Assembly: GCA_903951445.1 (NCBI GenBank)
Contig: CAJBBZ010000151.1
Span: forward strand, 1-43,418
DNA length: 43,418 bases
Source: an uncultured beta proteobacterium
GTDB taxonomy: Bacteria; Pseudomonadota; Gammaproteobacteria; Burkholderiales; Burkholderiaceae_C
Reading direction: 5' to 3'
Shown: positions 40,269 to 43,418 of the stretch, one piece after another
How the letters are laid out: each line of letters begins with the position of its first letter
Position numbering within the stretch: position 1 is the first letter of the stretch
Position numbers and translations under genes: made by a program
Notes under the pieces: model-generated
What the model saw: the letters and a program-made list of their open reading frames with translations, nothing else
Told to the model about the DNA's origin: nothing
The model's database searches: none

Positions 40269-41260
40269 ACCCTCATGGCAACCAGTCCAGCGATATTTTG
40301 AATGGCAGCGAAATCCTGCTGGCTGAGCCACGTGGCTTTTGCGCCGGGGTGGATAGGGCGATTGAAATTGTGGAGCGCGCGCTCTCCAAATTCGGCGCGC
40401 CGATTTATGTGCGCCATGAAATCGTGCACAACACCTTTGTGGTGAACGACCTCAAGTCCAAGGGCGCTATCTTTATCGAAGACCTGGCCGATGTGCCCCC
40501 CGACGCGACCTTGGTGTTTTCGGCGCATGGCGTGAGCAAGGCGATTCAGGACGAGGCCCAGCAGCGCGGCTTTAAAGTGTTTGACGCCACCTGCCCGCTG
40601 GTAACCAAAGTGCATGTGGAAGTGGCCAAGCTGCACAAGGAGGGCTACGAGTTCATCATGATCGGCCACAAGGGTCATCCGGAAGTGGAAGGCACCATGG
40701 GCCAGTTGGAAAGTGGCATCCACCTGGTGGAAGACGTAGCCGATGTAGCCCGCGTGCAACCGGGTCAGACATCCAAGCTAGCGCTCGTCACGCAAACCAC
40801 CCTGAGCATGGACGACGCGGCAGATATTGCCGCAGCCGTCAAGGCGCGCTTTCCGCAAGTGCGCGAGCCCAAGCAGCAAGATATTTGCTACGCCACCCAA
40901 AACCGCCAAGACGCCATCAAAATAATGAGCCCGCAGGTGGACATAGTGATCGTGGTGGGCAGCCCCACCAGCTCCAATAGCAACCGCCTGCGCGAAGTGG
41001 CGCAAAAACTCGGCACCGTCAGCTATATGGTGGACCACGCCAACGAGCTGGACCCGGCTTGGTTTGTAGGCCGTGGCCGCGTGGGCCTGACGGCGGGTGC
41101 TTCGGCCCCGGAAATATTGGTGCAAGCCGTCATCTCGCGCCTGCGCTCGCTGGGAGCACTCTCGGTGCGGCGCATGGACGGCGTGGTGGAAACCATCAAG
41201 TTCCCGCTGCCCAAGGGTTTGAAGCCGGATACGGAAGGGCACGGCGCCCCGAATGCCTGA
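40265..41260 (+). CDS. ispH: 4-hydroxy-3-methylbut-2-enyl diphosphate reductase
   Basis: A 331-residue cytoplasmic iron-sulfur enzyme, last step of the MEP isoprenoid pathway, yielding IPP and DMAPP. The cluster cysteines are C26 (RGFCAGVD), C110 (DATCPLV) and C208 (DICYATQNRQ). RHEIVHNTFVV, FSAHGVSK and GHKGHPEVEGTMGQ carry substrate-binding His and acidic residues, and VVGSPTSSNSNRLREVA binds the diphosphate. It is coupled to fkpB. It is followed by 135 bp and then by a toxin-antitoxin pair, before serS. Confidence 0.95.
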   Translation: MNPHGNQSSDILNGSEILLAEPRGFCAGVDRAIEIVERALSKFGAPIYVRHEIVHNTFVVNDLKSKGAIFIEDLADVPPDATLVFSAHGVSKAIQDEAQQRGFKVFDATCPLVTKVHVEVAKLHKEGYEFIMIGHKGHPEVEGTMGQLESGIHLVEDVADVARVQPGQTSKLALVTQTTLSMDDAADIAAAVKARFPQVREPKQQDICYATQNRQDAIKIMSPQVDIVIVVGSPTSSNSNRLREVAQKLGTVSYMVDHANELDPAWFVGRGRVGLTAGASAPEILVQAVISRLRSLGALSVRRMDGVVETIKFPLPKGLKPDTEGHGAPNA

Positions 41261-41360
41261 TTCCAGCGAGACACTGGCATGCTAGCCCTGGCTTTGGTTA
41301 CTAAGTCACTACTGTCTAAATTAGACGATGCTGCGGCGCTTTGGGTCCAGCGGCTGCTAC

Positions 41361-41389
41361 TTGCATAAAAATCTGATAGCGCCTATGCT
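41361..41389 (+). promoter_or_regulatory. Promoter of the PIN toxin gene, implying a leaderless transcript
   Basis: TTGCAT (41361-41366) and TATGCT (41384-41389) are separated by exactly 17 bp. The start point expected 7 bp after the -10 falls on the A of the ATG at 41396. The intervening bases (GTCAAA) hold no Shine-Dalgarno sequence. The transcript would therefore begin at or within a base or two of the start codon. Confidence 0.55.
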
Positions 41390-41395
41390 GTCAAA

Positions 41396-41811
41396 ATGTT
41401 GCCCGTTGTCCTCGATACGAATGTTTTTGTTGCGGCCCTGCGGTCTGGCGGCGGCGCATCGCGCTTAGTTCTGCGTCGGGCTTTGGGTGGTGATTTGCAA
41501 GCCCTGTTCGGAAACGCGCTCTGGACCGAATACCTGGATGTCATGGGTCGTCCAGTCTGGGGCGATGTAAGTACCGTAGAAGAGCGACAGGTCGTTTTGG
41601 CGGCCTTGGCGAGCAAAGCGCGTTGGGTGACGGTGTATTACGGGTGGCGGCCCAACTTGCCTGATGAAGGCGATAACCATTTGATTGAGTTGGCGCTAGC
41701 CGGGGGTGCGCACGCTATCGTGACCCACAATTTGCGGGATCTGCGTGGCGGTGAATTGCGCCTAGGAGGTTTGCGGGTGCTCACGCCCGCACAATGTTTG
41801 AAGGAGTTGAT

Positions 41812-41815
<4 letters not shown>
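41396..41815 (+). CDS. PIN-domain toxin (type II toxin-antitoxin)
   Basis: A 139-residue PIN-fold nuclease. Acidic residues line up as D7 (VVLDTNVFVAAL), E45 (LWTEYLDV), D90/D93 (LPDEGDNHLIELA) and D115 (THNLRDL), the Mg-binding set that cuts RNA. The pattern is that of the putative PIN toxin family COG1569-like. No Shine-Dalgarno sequence is visible and the promoter suggests a leaderless message. The next gene, a small ribbon-helix-helix protein, overlaps its stop (ATGA), so this is a toxin-first operon. The pair stands between ispH and serS, which are often near each other, and is likely an accessory insertion. Confidence 0.8.

Positions 41816-43418
<1,603 letters not shown>

Overview
The window looks like a stretch of a betaproteobacterial chromosome, most likely Burkholderiales/Comamonadaceae (Rhodoferax/Polaromonas-like). 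This rests on moderately GC-rich coding sequence, an orphan Bug/TctC-type receptor, the radC / fkpB-ispH / serS neighbourhood, and the protein styles throughout. Coding density is high. I see no rRNA, tRNA, CRISPR array, phage or transposase. The assignment is inference from gene content; no 16S rRNA is present.

Layout. 1-2577: end of a membrane-fusion protein, then a DevC/DevA-like ABC exporter (permease, ATPase) and a cytochrome b561-type membrane protein. 2578-2893: a decayed PHA-synthase-like fragment abutting a dispersed palindromic repeat. 2994-15968: a catabolic region. An enolase-superfamily enzyme is divergent from a GMC alcohol oxidase plus aldehyde dehydrogenase. Facing these is a minus-strand operon (Bug receptor, choline-sulfatase-like enzyme, SsuCBA-like ABC importer) under a GntR/UTRA regulator. 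A second sulfatase plus a type II haloacid dehalogenase diverges from that regulator. The simplest reading is import of a sulfate ester (or a related sulfated or sulfonated compound), desulfation in the cytoplasm, and oxidation of the alcohol to an acid.

16012-24769: a 2-hydroxyacid/glyoxylate-like block (fused FAD/Fe-S dehydrogenase, serine-glyoxylate-type aminotransferase, glyoxalase II), then an exported methyltransferase-like protein, a YghU-type glutathione transferase abutting a crotonase, and a nitronate-monooxygenase-like flavoprotein. 24958-26689: a DUF2844/DUF3443 pair, the second a lipoprotein with two aspartic-protease-like DTGS motifs. 26759-34593: pyrD, rpiA, a 2OG-Fe oxygenase-like gene, a methyltransferase, a 2-hydroxyacid dehydrogenase overlapping a very large FtsX-type permease, and a truncated hemoglobin.

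34620-38241: a tungstate uptake unit, tupB-tupC-tupA, read divergently across 49 bp from a ModE-like HTH/periplasmic-binding-domain regulator. The tupA reading frame carries a half copy of the dispersed palindromic repeat in its signal-peptide region. 38258-43418: Smr, radC, fkpB-ispH, a PIN/ribbon-helix-helix toxin-antitoxin pair whose toxin promoter suggests a leaderless transcript, and the start of serS, which runs off the window.

The items I would look at first are the repeat family and its coding insertion in tupA, the ModE-PBP/tup unit, the leaderless PIN toxin, the two palindromes in front of the GMC oxidase, and the DUF3443 protease-like lipoprotein. I did not find a clear candidate for an entirely new multi-gene system. 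The sulfate-ester cluster is the best candidate for an undescribed pathway.
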